From: an uncultured Lachnospiraceae bacterium
GTDB taxonomy: Bacteria > Bacillota > Clostridia > Lachnospirales > Lachnospiraceae
Direction of reading: 5' to 3'
Assembly: GCA_910586095.1 (NCBI GenBank)
Contig: CAJUHQ010000008.1
Coordinates: 1 to 57,550, forward strand
Length of the DNA: 57,550 nt
Shown: positions 1 to 8,954 of the stretch, one piece after another
Position numbering within the stretch: position 1 is the stretch's first letter
Layout: each line of letters opens with the position of its first letter
Translations under genes and position numbers: made by a program
The notes under the pieces: generated by a model
The model's input: the letters and a program-made list of their open reading frames with translations, nothing else
What the model was told of the DNA's origin: nothing
The model's database searches: none

Positions 1-1208
1 TGGCAAAAGAAATGATTGCAATGCTGCTCGCCGGAGGGCAGGGCTCGCGTCTGTATACGCTGACACAGAAGCTGGCCAAACCTGCGGTTCCCTTTGGGGG
101 AAAGTACAGAATCATCGATTTCCCGTTGTCGAACTGTGTGAATTCAGGGATTGATACAGTAGGGATTCTGACCCAGTATCAGCCTCTTATACTCAACGAG
201 TATATCGGGAATGGACAGCCTTGGGATTTGGATAGATTACACGGAGGAGTGCATGTGCTCCCACCGTATCAGCAGGCATCTGGCTCTGATTGGTATAAGG
301 GTACAGCAAACGCGATCTATCAGAACATCAATTTTATAGAACGATATGATCCAGAGTATGTCATTATTCTTTCTGGCGATCAGATTTGCAAGCAGGATTA
401 CAGTGATTTTCTGCGCTTCCACAAGGAGAAAAACGCTGAGTTTAGTGTGGCTGTTATGGAGGTACCATGGGAGGAGGCAGGACGCTTCGGCTTGATGGTA
501 ACAGATAACAATGACAAGATTACAGAGTTCCAGGAGAAACCTAAGGAGCCCAAGTCTAATCTAGCTTCAATGGGGATCTACATATTTAACTGGGGGATTC
601 TCAAGAAATATCTGATTGAGGATGAGAACGATCCGAATTCTGAGAACGATTTTGGTAAGAATATTATTCCCAATTTATTAAAAGATGGAAGAGATATGTA
701 TGCATATAGATTTGATGGTTACTGGAAAGATGTAGGAACCATTGCATCTCTATGGGAAGCCAATATGGAAGTGCTCGATCCTGAGAATAGCGGGATCAAT
801 CTCTTTGACGATAATTGGCGTATCTACAGCAGAAACAGCGGTATGACAGGACATCGTATCGGTGAGGAGGCTGTTTTAGATAATTGTATGATTACAGACG
901 GTTGCAGTATTGAAGGCTCTGTAAGACATTCTATTTTATTTGCGGGTGTTAAGGTTGAGAAAGGTGCTGTGATTGAGGATGCCGTGATTATGGGTGGTAG
1001 TACGATTAAGGAAGGCGCTCAGATCAAGCATTGTATTATAGCAGAGAATGTTGTGATTGAGAAGAATGCTAAGGTAGGTGTTATGCCTGAGGGAGATGAG
1101 AAGGGCGTTGCAACAGTGGGATCGAATGTGACTGTTGGAGAGGGCGCTGAGATTGGGCCTCATGCTATGGTTTCAAGTGATGTCAAAGGAGGTGACAAGG
1201 TATGGTAA
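1..1208 (+). CDS. glgC: Glucose-1-phosphate adenylyltransferase, copy 1 (start lost by one base at window edge)
   Basis: Makes ADP-glucose from glucose-1-phosphate and ATP, the first committed step of bacterial glycogen synthesis, in the cytoplasm. An N-terminal nucleotidyltransferase fold shows GGQGSRL, KPAVPFGGKYRIIDFPLSNC and NLASMGIYIFNWG, and a C-terminal left-handed beta-helix has repeated hexapeptides. The first in-window Met is at base 12, but the frame stays open to base 1 and bases 1-2 are TG, so a start codon beginning one base before the window would give an M-A-K-E-M-I-A-M start, like copy 2 (M-I-K-K-E-M-I-A-M). The motif usually reading GDHIYKMDY is GDQICKQDY here (near residue 121), unlike copy 2. 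It overlaps glgD by seven bases, so the two are probably translationally coupled. Confidence 0.93.
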   Translation, partial: AKEMIAMLLAGGQGSRLYTLTQKLAKPAVPFGGKYRIIDFPLSNCVNSGIDTVGILTQYQPLILNEYIGNGQPWDLDRLHGGVHVLPPYQQASGSDWYKGTANAIYQNINFIERYDPEYVIILSGDQICKQDYSDFLRFHKEKNAEFSVAVMEVPWEEAGRFGLMVTDNNDKITEFQEKPKEPKSNLASMGIYIFNWGILKKYLIEDENDPNSENDFGKNIIPNLLKDGRDMYAYRFDGYWKDVGTIASLWEANMEVLDPENSGINLFDDNWRIYSRNSGMTGHRIGEEAVLDNCMITDGCSIEGSVRHSILFAGVKVEKGAVIEDAVIMGGSTIKEGAQIKHCIIAENVVIEKNAKVGVMPEGDEKGVATVGSNVTVGEGAEIGPHAMVSSDVKGGDKVW

Positions 1209-2350
1209 ATTCAAATGCAGAATCTGCAATGGGTATTTTGTTCCCAAACAGCTACGACTCATTAGTGCCGGAGCTTGTTGCTGAGCGCTCGATGGCATCC
1301 ATACCATTTGCAAGCCGTTACAGGCTCGTTGACTTTATGCTTTCTAGTATGGTCAATTGTGGTATAGATAACGTTTCACTGATTGTAAAGCGCAATTATC
1401 ATTCATTGATGGATCATTTGGGATCTGGTAGAGAGTGGGATTTGACACGCAAGAATGGCGGATTGAATATTATACCACCTTTTGCACAGAAGACAGTGAA
1501 TATTTACAATGGTAGAGTTGAGGCTATCGCAAGTATTCTCGATTATTTGACACGTCAAAAAGAAAAGTATGTAATTATGGCTGACACCAACATTGCTGTA
1601 AATTTTGATTTTAATGCATTGCTGCAACAGCATATTGATAGTGGTGCAGATGTGACAATTGCATACACAAAGGAAAGTATCCCCAAGGCTTTGGGTGACA
1701 TTGATGTGACGACTAAGGATTTGTACTATACGCTTGATATTGACAATTTTGGAAGAGTTCGCAAAATTGTGGTGAACAATAAAGAAGAGGGCGTAGAGAA
1801 TATCTCTATGAATATCTATGTAATAGCGCGTGAATTGCTGTTAGAGCAGATTCGTGATGCTTATGTGAAGGGATTGACCTACTTTGAGCGTGATATTATT
1901 TCTCCACAGCTCGATACATTGAATGTAAGAGCATATGAGCACAAGGGATATTATGCGCGTATTCTTGACACCAACACGTACTTTATGGAAAACATGAAGA
2001 TGCTCAAGGCAGAAAATGTGGAAGGTTTATTCTCGCCGAATCCCATTTATACCAAGATTCGTGATGACAACCCAACACGATATGCTTCCGGTTCTCAAGT
2101 GAAGAATACAATGGCAGCAGATGGCTGTGTCATCGAAGGTGATGTAGAGAACAGTATTCTTTTTAGAGGCGTAAAGGTAAAGAAAGGGGCAAAGGTTAGA
2201 AATTGTGTCCTGATGCAAGATACAGTAGTGGAGCCAGGTGCTACTGTAGAATATGTTATCACAGACAAGAACGTGACTGTTTCTGCTTATAAAGAGTTGA
2301 AAGGAACAGAATCCTTCCCTGTATTTGTAGAGAAGAGAAAAACTGTATAA
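1202..2350 (+). CDS. glgD: GlgD, non-catalytic ADP-glucose pyrophosphorylase subunit, copy 1
   Basis: A GlgC paralogue of 382 residues that in Firmicutes pairs with GlgC and tunes the enzyme (family knowledge). The nucleotidyltransferase fold and beta-helix are recognisable (SRYRLVDFMLSSMVNCGIDN, then hexapeptide repeats from about residue 290). The N-terminal GGxGxRL loop is absent (MGILFPNSYDSLVPEL), and the aspartate motif GDHxYKMDY has become ADTNIAVNFDF, so it should not be catalytic on its own. The start lies inside the end of glgC, preceded by AGGAGGT. A strong terminator follows, so glgC-glgD is a complete transcription unit end. It is more degenerate at these motifs than the second GlgD at 22290. 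Confidence 0.92.
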   Translation: MVNSNAESAMGILFPNSYDSLVPELVAERSMASIPFASRYRLVDFMLSSMVNCGIDNVSLIVKRNYHSLMDHLGSGREWDLTRKNGGLNIIPPFAQKTVNIYNGRVEAIASILDYLTRQKEKYVIMADTNIAVNFDFNALLQQHIDSGADVTIAYTKESIPKALGDIDVTTKDLYYTLDIDNFGRVRKIVVNNKEEGVENISMNIYVIARELLLEQIRDAYVKGLTYFERDIISPQLDTLNVRAYEHKGYYARILDTNTYFMENMKMLKAENVEGLFSPNPIYTKIRDDNPTRYASGSQVKNTMAADGCVIEGDVENSILFRGVKVKKGAKVRNCVLMQDTVVEPGATVEYVITDKNVTVSAYKELKGTESFPVFVEKRKTV

Positions 2351-2365
2351 GTAATTGATTTAGAC

Positions 2366-2402
2366 AGACTCCCCTTCGTTGTGGTACGGAGGGGAGTTTT
2401 TA
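2366..2402 (+). terminator. Rho-independent terminator of glgC-glgD
   Basis: Perfect 8-bp arms ACTCCCCT (2368-2375) and AGGGGAGT (2390-2397), with extra pairs inside, run into TTTTT. It starts 15 bases after the glgD stop. Confidence 0.9.
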
Positions 2403-2427
2403 GCGGTGTGAGGAGGAGAGTCACAAA

Positions 2428-3081
2428 ATGACAGCAAAAAAGTATGTAAAGGATGTGGGAAGCCTTTTGCAGTGCAGAACGTCTAAAAAGAGGGAAATTA
2501 AGCGGACGTTGTTATTGGAGATTTGTGATGCAGTGGACAAGGGAGAATCACTAGAAGATGTGCTAGGACATAGAGGAAGCGCATGGGAATGTGCCAGTCA
2601 CTACAATGAACACTTTGGCAGTGAGGAAAGAAAGGCTATAAAACGAGAAAAACGTTTAAAAACATGGGGATTATTCTTGTTTATAGCAGTGCTGGTAATT
2701 GTGTATATACAAAGGAGTATGCCAGTATGGACAGATATTGCTGAGAGCACAGTTTTTGAGGAGGCTCAAGTACAAGCCAGTGCTAAAGAGATTATATACT
2801 TATATAGTGACGATGCGTTTGATGCCATCATAGAGCATATGGATGCAGATCTGTGTCGTGTTCTTGATATGGCAACACTTCAGAGAAAAAAAGCACAAAT
2901 TGCACGCGATTTTGGACCTTTGTCTGAGATAGAGCAGATACAAATATCAGAGGCACAAGAGCATGGTCAAAAATTTGCGATGGCGCAAGCACAGGTAACT
3001 TATGCAAATATCCGCGTACTTTTTGCATTAACGTTTGATGATGAAATGAAACTGGTTGGATTTTATGTTCAAAAACAGTGA
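2428..3081 (+). CDS. Single-pass membrane protein with DUF3887-like C-terminal domain
   Basis: 217 residues. The N-terminal part (1-75) is charged and helical and resembles DUF1700-type proteins. One hydrophobic segment follows at about 82-99 (GLFLFIAVLVIVYIQ). The C-terminal 115 residues would be outside the cell and end in a strand pattern (YANIRVLFALTFDDEMKLVGFY) typical of DUF3887, a small domain of unknown role also found in secreted Firmicute hydrolases. A good SD (AGGAGG) precedes the ATG. It is followed after 70 bases by the heparinase-like gene, with which it may be co-transcribed. The domain names are assigned by eye and no function is assigned. Confidence 0.75.
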   Translation: MTAKKYVKDVGSLLQCRTSKKREIKRTLLLEICDAVDKGESLEDVLGHRGSAWECASHYNEHFGSEERKAIKREKRLKTWGLFLFIAVLVIVYIQRSMPVWTDIAESTVFEEAQVQASAKEIIYLYSDDAFDAIIEHMDADLCRVLDMATLQRKKAQIARDFGPLSEIEQIQISEAQEHGQKFAMAQAQVTYANIRVLFALTFDDEMKLVGFYVQKQ

Positions 3082-3151
3082 GAAAACCCAAATGCCCAAA
3101 TTCACTTTTGTGGATTTTGTTTGAGGGGTATTGGCAATATGGAGGATTAGG

Positions 3152-5080
3152 ATGCAAAAGCAACAAAAAGATTATATTCAAACATTGTATGTAGATATCA
3201 AAAAAACAGAGCAACAATTGAAAGACAAGCCAATGCCCGAATTGACACAGGAAGATTTTTTCCTCTTTCAAAAGACAGGAAACCGGTTGGTATATGAGAC
3301 TGCTTATTTTGGAAGAAGAAGATATTTGACTGTCTATGCGATTCTTACATTATGGGAAGAAGAACTTGCCAGACAGGGGATTATAGAGGAGCCTGTGGAG
3401 CCAGCGGCACAAGAACAATATAGAAATCACTTAGAACAGACAATGTTAGCTATATGTGATGAACAATTTTGGGCTCTTCCTGCTCATGTGAATTTTGATA
3501 AAATAAATGATCCAGATACACGTTATACGATTGATTTGTTTGCAGCAGAGACTGCGCAGGCATTGTCGGAGATCATATGTAGACTAAACGATCAGCTTTC
3601 AAAAGAAGTGATAGAGCGCGTACAAAAAGAAGTGTGTCGTCGTGTGCTAAAACCGTTTGTACAATCTAGTTTTCCGTATAGCTGGTGGGAAACAATCGGG
3701 AGCAATTGGTCAGCAGTGTGTGCAGGTTCTGTTGGGATGACTGTGTTGAATATGGACAGATTGTGCAGAGAAATAGAGTGTGCCCAGCTTCCCAAGGGAT
3801 GGCAAGAGACTTGTATAAAGCGTGTATGTGATTCAATGCAATGCTATTTAAATGGAATGGAGCAGGATGGTACTTGCACAGAAGGACTAGCATACTATAA
3901 TTATGGAATGTCCTTTTATGCAGCGTTTGTGCAAGCGTGTGAGGAACTTTTAAAGGAGCCATCTGACACACAAAAATGGTCTAGTTCACTATGTGCGGCT
4001 GTCGATCAATATTGGAGGAAGGGACCTCTTTGTGGAGAACTGTACCATAAAAGATGTGAGCAGATCGCTCTTTTTCAGCAAAAGTGTTATTTTGGCGGGG
4101 GAATTAGCCTGAGTTTTTCGGATGGTGGTCAAAAGGAATCCTTTTTGCCAGGCTTGACCGCATATCTTAAATATCAATATCCACAGATTCAAATCCCAGA
4201 CTATCGTCTTGCACGTCCATTTGATGAGGATACTTGTTATCGGTATCTAATTAATGAACGAAATATTAGCTGGTTGCTTCGCTATGGAAAAGAGCAATTT
4301 GATGAAAAATTGGACAACGCTATGCCTCAAGAAGATGGGAGGCTTACTACATATCTGTTGCCATCAGCACAGTGGCTGATCTGCAAGGATAACCGTGGAA
4401 ATGGTTTTGCGGCAAAGGGTGGCAACAATGATGAAAATCACAATCACAATGATATTGGGCATTTCTTGTGTGTGTATAATGGAGAAATGCTGTTGACGGA
4501 CTTAGGAGCAGGCGAGTATACAAAGGATTATTTTGGACAAAAGCGATATGAGATTCTTTGTAATCGATCACTTGGCCATTCGGTACCAATTATTAACAAT
4601 GAGGAACAAGGTACTGGAAAAGAATATTATGCGGATTGTTTTGAGTGGAATGACAAGGAACATGTCTTAACCGTCGCGTTTGGACATGCGTATCCACAAG
4701 GTGATGAGATACAGATCATACGACAAATAAAAATGAGTTCACCAGAAACAATCAATCAGAAAGATGGTATGCAGATCTTGGTGACAGACACCTTTGAGCA
4801 GACAGTAAATCAAGAAAATAATGAGTTTCATATAGAGGAGAATCTAATTACTGCCTATAAACCAACCATACAAAATGATGAAATTATCGTATCGGGGACA
4901 AAAGGCAAATGTCACATTCAGATTGAAGGGGTGACAGAGGATCAAATGAAAATCATTCCATGCGACCATAGTGACCATGCGGGAAATGCGCAGATTGTTT
5001 ATCGTATTGGGTGGGAGCTTGTGCCACAAAATCATGGAAAACATCAATGTAATATGCAAATAACCTTTACAGATCTCTAA
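3152..5080 (+). CDS. Heparinase II/III-like protein, cytoplasmic
   Basis: 642 residues. The N-terminal two thirds look alpha-helical, as in the alpha-toroid of polysaccharide lyases. The C-terminal beta part carries NDENHNHNDIGHFLCVYNGE, the histidine-rich signature of heparinase II/III-like proteins (PF07940). Family members cleave uronic-acid polysaccharides by beta-elimination. No signal peptide or membrane segment is present, so the substrate would be an imported oligosaccharide. Upstream of the chosen ATG the frame is open to a TTG at 3131, but GGAGG at 3141-3145 sits six bases before the ATG at 3152, which decides the start. No transporter or uronate-pathway gene is adjacent, so the substrate cannot be read from context. 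Confidence 0.8.
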   Translation: MQKQQKDYIQTLYVDIKKTEQQLKDKPMPELTQEDFFLFQKTGNRLVYETAYFGRRRYLTVYAILTLWEEELARQGIIEEPVEPAAQEQYRNHLEQTMLAICDEQFWALPAHVNFDKINDPDTRYTIDLFAAETAQALSEIICRLNDQLSKEVIERVQKEVCRRVLKPFVQSSFPYSWWETIGSNWSAVCAGSVGMTVLNMDRLCREIECAQLPKGWQETCIKRVCDSMQCYLNGMEQDGTCTEGLAYYNYGMSFYAAFVQACEELLKEPSDTQKWSSSLCAAVDQYWRKGPLCGELYHKRCEQIALFQQKCYFGGGISLSFSDGGQKESFLPGLTAYLKYQYPQIQIPDYRLARPFDEDTCYRYLINERNISWLLRYGKEQFDEKLDNAMPQEDGRLTTYLLPSAQWLICKDNRGNGFAAKGGNNDENHNHNDIGHFLCVYNGEMLLTDLGAGEYTKDYFGQKRYEILCNRSLGHSVPIINNEEQGTGKEYYADCFEWNDKEHVLTVAFGHAYPQGDEIQIIRQIKMSSPETINQKDGMQILVTDTFEQTVNQENNEFHIEENLITAYKPTIQNDEIIVSGTKGKCHIQIEGVTEDQMKIIPCDHSDHAGNAQIVYRIGWELVPQNHGKHQCNMQITFTDL

Positions 5081-5160
5081 GAATAACCCAGCCATCTATC
5101 TTTGCAAGAACGTACAAGGAGGATTTTGGGGTGATTTTAAAACAATCGTATAAAAAGGAA

Positions 5161-5189
5161 ATATCCACAATTTATGCACAATATCCACA
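5161..5189 (+). promoter_or_regulatory. Three head-to-tail DnaA-box-like 9-mers
   Basis: ATATCCACA (5161-5169), TTATGCACA (5172-5180) and ATATCCACA (5181-5189) lie in one orientation. The middle one is a perfect TTATNCACA match and the others miss one base. About 100 bases of very AT-rich DNA follow. They sit in the 369-base gap before galE, upstream of its likely promoter. The rest of the gap shows no gene. Confidence 0.5.
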
Positions 5190-5332
5190 AAAGTATAGCC
5201 ATAAAATATGCTTAAATAATTAAAAATGCACAAAATATAGAAACTATAGGAAAAATTCATACAATTTATTAAAGATTAAAAATAAAATAAATTCAAGGCA
5301 GGTGAAATTTTATATTTCATACGGATATCCTA

Positions 5333-5361
5333 TTGTTTAATTTTTATAAAAGCGATATGAT
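5333..5361 (+). promoter_or_regulatory. Sigma-A-type promoter of galE
   Basis: TTGTTT (5333-5338), a 17-base spacer and TATGAT (5356-5361). The predicted leader to the galE ATG is about 80 bases. Confidence 0.6.
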
Positions 5362-5449
5362 AAAGAATAAGGAACTGCAAAAAATAATAGCGCAGATACA
5401 GGCATGAATGTGTTCTGTACTGTAGAATGAAAGATGGAGGTAAATAGTT

Positions 5450-6466
5450 ATGGCAATTTTGGTTACAGGTGGTGCTGGATTTATTGGTAGTCATACAGTG
5501 GTAGAGCTTCAAAATGCAGGGTATGACGTCGTAGTGATTGATAACCTGTCAAATGCGAGTGCGAAGTCCTTACAGAGGGTAGAGAAAATTACAGGAAAAC
5601 CAGTTACGTTCTATAAGGAAGATATCTTAGATAGAGAGGCGTTAGATAAAATTTTTGAAAAAGAACAAATTGACTCTTGTATTCATTTTGCAGGGTTAAA
5701 GGCAGTTGGTGAGTCTGTAGCAAAACCGTGGGAGTATTACAATAACAATATTACAGGGACATTGACACTAGTAGATGTGATGAGAAAACATGGCTGCAAG
5801 AATATTATTTTTTCTTCTTCTGCCACAGTGTATGGAGATCCTGCATTTATTCCAATTACAGAGGAATGTCCTAAAGGACAATGCACCAATCCTTACGGTT
5901 GGACAAAGTCTATGTTAGAGCAGATTTTATCTGATATGCAAAAAGCAGATCCAGAGTGGAATGTGATTCTTCTGCGCTACTTTAATCCGATCGGAGCGCA
6001 CAAAAGCGGCACAATGGGAGAGAATCCAAATGGTATCCCTAACAATCTGATGCCTTACATTACGCAGGTAGCGGTAGGCAAGCTTGAAAAACTCGGCGTG
6101 TTTGGCAATGATTATGATACACATGATGGAACAGGTGTAAGAGATTATATCCATGTAGTTGATCTGGCTGTAGGACATGTGAAGGCATTAAAAAAGATTG
6201 AGGAAAAAGCAGGATTGAGTATTTATAATCTCGGCACAGGAACTGGATACAGCGTTCTTGACATTGTAAAGAATTTTGAGGAAGCTACAGGAGTTCAGAT
6301 TCCGTATGAGATTAAGCCACGCCGCGCTGGTGATATCGCAACTTGCTATGCAGACGCGGCAAAGGCTAAAAAAGAACTTGGTTGGGAAGCACAGTATGGT
6401 ATCAAGGATATGTGTGCTGATAGCTGGAGATGGCAATCTAACAATCCCAATGGATATGAAAGCTAA
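5450..6466 (+). CDS. galE: UDP-glucose 4-epimerase
   Basis: Interconverts UDP-galactose and UDP-glucose in the Leloir pathway and supplies UDP-galactose for surface polysaccharides. 338 residues, the usual family length. It is an extended short-chain dehydrogenase with the NAD-binding loop GGAGFIGSH (residues 7-15), the serine motif SSSATVYG, the catalytic YxxxK (YGWTK), and the substrate-loop signature RYFNPIGAH. A clear SD (GGAGG) precedes the ATG. It stands alone, but lies next to the galactoside locus at 6486-15190, whose alpha-galactosidase would release galactose. No galK or galT is visible in the window. Confidence 0.96.
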   Translation: MAILVTGGAGFIGSHTVVELQNAGYDVVVIDNLSNASAKSLQRVEKITGKPVTFYKEDILDREALDKIFEKEQIDSCIHFAGLKAVGESVAKPWEYYNNNITGTLTLVDVMRKHGCKNIIFSSSATVYGDPAFIPITEECPKGQCTNPYGWTKSMLEQILSDMQKADPEWNVILLRYFNPIGAHKSGTMGENPNGIPNNLMPYITQVAVGKLEKLGVFGNDYDTHDGTGVRDYIHVVDLAVGHVKALKKIEEKAGLSIYNLGTGTGYSVLDIVKNFEEATGVQIPYEIKPRRAGDIATCYADAAKAKKELGWEAQYGIKDMCADSWRWQSNNPNGYES

Positions 6467-6485
6467 GATTATTTAATCATCGTGG

Positions 6486-7337
6486 CTATGTTGTTCCACG
6501 ATGCTCGTCTCGCCATTGACGCGGCGAGATGCCATATATATGTTTAAAAGCTCTAGAAAAATGCAGTTGGTTTGGATAGCCAACTGCATTTCCAATGTCA
6601 CCTACAGACAAACCAGTTAGCTTTAATAGTTCAGCCGCCTTAGTCATTCGATAGGAGATTAGAAATTCCTGTGGTGTTTTTCCCATATTTTCATGAAAAA
6701 TTTTTCCAAAATAACTGCGGTTTAGGCCGCAGGAAGCAGCGATATCTTCCACAGAAATATTATTTTGAAAGTTTTGTTCAATGAAAGAAAAAGCTTCCTT
6801 GATATAAAAGTCACGCAGGCGATTTCCACTGGATTGTCGGGCACTGGTGGAAGAACGAACTAATCCATCGATAAATAAATACAGGTGCCCAATAAGATGA
6901 AAAGGAGATTCCTCCTTGTGATTGACAATATATAAGATTTCATTTTTCATAGTTTCAGAAATATCTTTATAGCGTGCCTTATAAACAGGCTGATTTGGTT
7001 TAAGGCCCGCTAATTCAACCGCTTCTTTTACGCGTAGTCCATCAAATTCTATCCATGCATATTCCCACGGAATCTCATGATCCGCAATGTACATACATAC
7101 TTGATGTGGAAAAATCATAAAGCCTTGACCACTCTTAATCTGGAACTCTTCGGCTTCCTTGCCGCCATTTTGGGCAAAAAGAGTTCCTGTACCAGAAAGA
7201 CAATAATGGAATAGGTAGTGGTTTCTCGCAGCAGGGCCAAAGGAATGTGATGGGTCACATTGCTCCCAACCAAACTGATATAGACCTAAATCGACAAAAT
7301 TTTCACTCGGAAAAACAGAAAAAATCACTTCGCTCAT
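6486..7337 (-). CDS. AraC-family transcriptional regulator (MsmR/RafR-like)
   Basis: 283 residues. An N-terminal cupin-like sugar-sensing domain (about 15-100) precedes a C-terminal AraC DNA-binding domain with two helix-turn-helix motifs (SVEDIAASCGLNRSYFGKIF, then GDIGNAVGYPNQLHFSRAFK). It is divergent from the sugar ABC importer genes and probably activates them in response to a galactoside, as MsmR/RafR do in streptococcal loci (inference). The chosen ATG at 7337 has GAGG seven bases upstream. The Met six codons earlier lacks any SD. Confidence 0.88.
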   Translation of the reverse strand: MSEVIFSVFPSENFVDLGLYQFGWEQCDPSHSFGPAARNHYLFHYCLSGTGTLFAQNGGKEAEEFQIKSGQGFMIFPHQVCMYIADHEIPWEYAWIEFDGLRVKEAVELAGLKPNQPVYKARYKDISETMKNEILYIVNHKEESPFHLIGHLYLFIDGLVRSSTSARQSSGNRLRDFYIKEAFSFIEQNFQNNISVEDIAASCGLNRSYFGKIFHENMGKTPQEFLISYRMTKAAELLKLTGLSVGDIGNAVGYPNQLHFSRAFKHIYGISPRQWRDEHRGTT

Positions 7338-7658
7338 AAAGTACCTCAAATTCATTGTGATTGTGCAATATTATGTGTTGTTATCGAGTTTCACGCCCTT
7401 TGTTGTGCAGGATTGCAATCTGTTTTTGCGCTTCTTATTCAATTATTGTGCATGTTATATGCTTTATTACGATAAAATGTAATAATAGGAGCAAAAAATG
7501 TAGTCCTGATAAATAGTATTATATACCAAAATGCTAGGTGACTTCAATCAAATTATATAAAAATAGCAAAAAGGGATAAAACACCTAAAATTGGGCTATT
7601 TATGGATAGCATAAAGGTATGTTATGATAATAACATCAAAAAAGAGAGGAGCAATGCT
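7338..7658. promoter_or_regulatory. Divergent control region between AraC regulator and sugar importer
   Basis: About 320 bases, AT-rich, without a supported gene. It contains the palindrome GATTGCAATC and two ATTGTGCA words (near 7357 and 7444) that could be regulator half-sites. TATGAT near 7623 is a possible -10 for the importer but has no convincing -35. An ATG at 7602 in the importer frame is unlikely to be used. Confidence 0.35.
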
Positions 7659-8927
7659 ATGAATGGAAAAAGATTGAAATGCTTGGGGATGGCATTGTGC
7701 TGTATGGCAGCTACGGTTCCGCTTCAAGGGTGTGGTGCTTCGTCGGACAAGATTGAAATTGAAATTGTCCAGTATAAACCGGAAGCCGCAAACTACTTTA
7801 AAACGGTGGAAGATGAATTTAATGCGACACATGATACGATTCATCTGACAATCAGTTCACCCAATGATGCGATGACGATCTTAAAGACAAGATTTATTCG
7901 CGAAGATTATCCAGATATCATTGGAATTGGCGGGGATATCAACTATTCCTACTTTGTGGATGCACAGATTTTGGCAGACGTCTCAGATTATAAGGGATTG
8001 CAGGATATCAATCAAGGATATCTCGATATTGCTGAGGCGTTAGAATTGGTTCCTGTAGATGGGACTTACATAGTACCCTATGTAGCGAATGCGGCTGGAA
8101 TTCTCTACAATAGAGACATGTTTGCAGAACATAACTGGGCAATTCCAGAGACATGGGATGAACTGATTCAACTGTGTGAATCGATACAGGCAGAGGGAAT
8201 TCTTCCATTTTATTTTGGGTTTAAGGATACGTGGACTTGTCTAGCACCTTGGAATGCGATGGCAGTAGAGCTTTCGCCTTCTGATACGACAAAGCAAGTC
8301 AACAGAGGGGAAACCACTTTTGTTCAGGAATATAGGGAATTGTCAGAGAAGTATTTAGGACTGCTTCCCTATGGACCAGATGATCCATTTGCTTATGGAT
8401 ACAATGATGCATGTACAGCTTTTGCGCGTGGAGAAGCTGCGATGTATCCAATCGGAAGTTATGCAACCCCTCAAATTTTATCGGTCAATCCAGATTTGAA
8501 TATTGACTCTTTTGTAATGCCAGCAAGCGACAACAAAGAAGATAGAACATTAAATTCAGGAATTGACTTAGGTTTTTGTGTCATGGCAGAGTGTGAGAAC
8601 AAAGAAGCCGCATATGAAGTTCTTGACTTTCTTCTAGAGTATGAGAATATGCAGAAATACATTGATGCTCAAAATGCAGTTCCCTGCAAAAACGGAGATT
8701 TTAAGCTTGCATCTATGCTAGATGGTATGTTGACATTTATTAATGAGGGAAATATGACAGACTATCAGGATCATTATTATCCTTCTGAGATGTCTGTAGA
8801 TGCATTGCTTCAGACATTTTTACTGCAAAAGGATGTGGACAGCTTCCTGACAACTTTTGATACCAATTGGCAGAGGTATAACAGAGATATTATTCGTCTG
8901 GTGCAGGAATACGAACAGGCACATTAA
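7659..8927 (+). CDS. Sugar ABC transporter solute-binding lipoprotein (MsmE-like)
   Basis: 422 residues. The signal peptide ends in the lipobox LQGC (Cys near residue 25), so the protein is anchored outside the membrane by a lipid. The mature part is a family 1 extracellular solute-binding protein. It binds an oligosaccharide and hands it to the two permeases encoded next. The frame is open back to an ATG at 7602, but the ATG at 7659 has AGAGGA eight bases upstream and gives a normal signal peptide. With AraC regulator, permeases and alpha-galactosidase around it, raffinose-type sugars are the likely ligand (inference). Confidence 0.92.
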   Translation: MNGKRLKCLGMALCCMAATVPLQGCGASSDKIEIEIVQYKPEAANYFKTVEDEFNATHDTIHLTISSPNDAMTILKTRFIREDYPDIIGIGGDINYSYFVDAQILADVSDYKGLQDINQGYLDIAEALELVPVDGTYIVPYVANAAGILYNRDMFAEHNWAIPETWDELIQLCESIQAEGILPFYFGFKDTWTCLAPWNAMAVELSPSDTTKQVNRGETTFVQEYRELSEKYLGLLPYGPDDPFAYGYNDACTAFARGEAAMYPIGSYATPQILSVNPDLNIDSFVMPASDNKEDRTLNSGIDLGFCVMAECENKEAAYEVLDFLLEYENMQKYIDAQNAVPCKNGDFKLASMLDGMLTFINEGNMTDYQDHYYPSEMSVDALLQTFLLQKDVDSFLTTFDTNWQRYNRDIIRLVQEYEQAH

Positions 8928-8954
8928 ATTCTGAATAGGAAGGGAGAAAAGACG

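Noticed and set aside
5161..5280. Chromosomal origin oriC
   Set aside because: Only three boxes and no dnaA, dnaN, recF, rpmH or gidA neighbours.
6478..6503. CATCGTGG/CCACGATG palindrome at the end of galE and the AraC gene as a terminator
   Set aside because: No T-run on either strand and it overlaps the AraC gene coding end; could be structural but not a supported terminator.
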